A program made the translations under genes and the position numbers. 64,000 bases of DNA, from assembly GCA_016933045.1 (NCBI GenBank), contig JAFGBR010000081.1:39074-103073 (forward strand). Reading direction: 5' to 3'. The stretch comes from Marinilabiliaceae bacterium. Lineage in GTDB: Bacteria; Bacteroidota; Bacteroidia; Bacteroidales; Marinilabiliaceae. Position 1 is the first letter of the stretch. Every line of letters begins with the position of its first letter. Positions 63,715 through 64,000 of this stretch are shown here, piece by piece. The notes under the pieces were generated by a model that saw only the letters and a program-made list of their open reading frames with translations, did no database searches and was not told where the DNA came from.

Positions 63715-64000
63715 TTATTAATCAGTCTTCTTATTGTGATGCAAAAATTTAAAATGGTTGCACTTAATATACAAAAATATAGTTTTGCGCTGGAAAATAA
63801 ACAACTCTTTTGCAAACTTTGGCTTGTAGGTCCAGCGATTTCGATTTTAGAAAAAAATAATATCCAACACGATTACATTAGAATTTAGGGTGTAAACATG
63901 CCTTCAACAAAAATTGCTGACTTTTCTTAATTCTCATACGTGCATTATGCAATAGGCTATCCTTTCTTTATTTATGGGGGTTACCCTGAATGTTAATGAG
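63715..64000. other. right-hand intergenic end of window
   Basis: No convincing gene. A 45-codon plus-strand frame near 63753-63888 has CKLWLVGPAISILEKNN, similar in part (CTCTTTTGCAAACTTTGGCTTG) to the accessory sequence near 61208, so it looks like repeat DNA rather than a gene. Confidence 0.5.

Noticed and set aside
63502..63888. 128-codon plus-strand frame at the right end
   Set aside because: It is mostly antisense to the sigma factor gene, and the rest resembles repeat DNA.

Overview
The window reads as a piece of chromosome from a Bacteroidota bacterium, most likely of a Bacteroidales or Marinilabiliales type. The support is a type IX secretion C-terminal domain, the Bacteroidota promoter consensus (TTTG, about 20 bases, TAnnTTTG) at several starts, a PyrK/PyrD class 1B pair, a PGM-like homoserine kinase between thrA and thrC, an Lnb-type lipoprotein acyltransferase candidate, SusC/D-style glycan genes (without SusC/D here), and a DUF4301 protein. 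Most of the window is very AT-rich (roughly 30% GC in lines sampled by eye), but the first 6.3 kb is close to 45-50% GC and looks like a transferred block. I saw no rRNA, tRNA or CRISPR array.

Layout. 1-6515 (minus): pectic galactan degradation operon (alpha/beta hydrolase, a double GH53 endo-galactanase, GH2 and truncated GH35 beta-galactosidases). 6844-10282 (plus): selU and selD for tRNA 2-selenouridine, then a CLC-F type fluoride/proton antiporter. 10448-15366 (plus): GH43-like/GH51 and tandem-GH43 arabinan enzymes. 15510-17887: an ErcA-like iron alcohol dehydrogenase with a soluble PAS histidine kinase. 17953-20856: a large T9SS-exported LamG/cadherin-like protein. 20857-24243: a 1-kb AT-rich gap, an XRE regulator and pyrK-pyrD, tied together by repeated TTACATTTGTAA motifs. 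24257-38482: Lnb, a serine hydrolase, a TPR protein, gyrA, clpC, M48 protease, Nudix, an acidic small protein and a LytS/LytTR two-component pair. 38530-44419: a TPR protein and the threonine operon thrA-homoserine kinase-thrC, preceded by a newly read leader peptide ending in KTTTP. 44611-51946: orphan sugar-binding lipoprotein, AddA-like helicase-nuclease, flavin reductase, pyrBI with a newly read leader peptide containing three Phe codons in a nine-T run before an intrinsic terminator, and pgeF. 52079-59013: DUF4301, TPR-phosphosulfolactate synthase-aroE, truA, an NTF2-like protein and pcm. 59146-61631: an accessory stretch with an IS110-family element whose transposase is broken by one TGA. 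61632-63714: an ECF sigma factor carrying its own transmembrane segment and extracytoplasmic tail, overlapping the gene for an exported beta-barrel protein.

How it fits together. The two glycan blocks are complementary: galactan chains and arabinan side chains are the neutral parts of rhamnogalacturonan I, so the organism probably uses pectin. The biosynthetic genes include two operons (thr and pyrBI) whose leaders look like classical ribosome-dependent attenuators, which is the most striking regulatory content. The sigma factor/beta-barrel pair at the right end is the best candidate for a less described signalling system.
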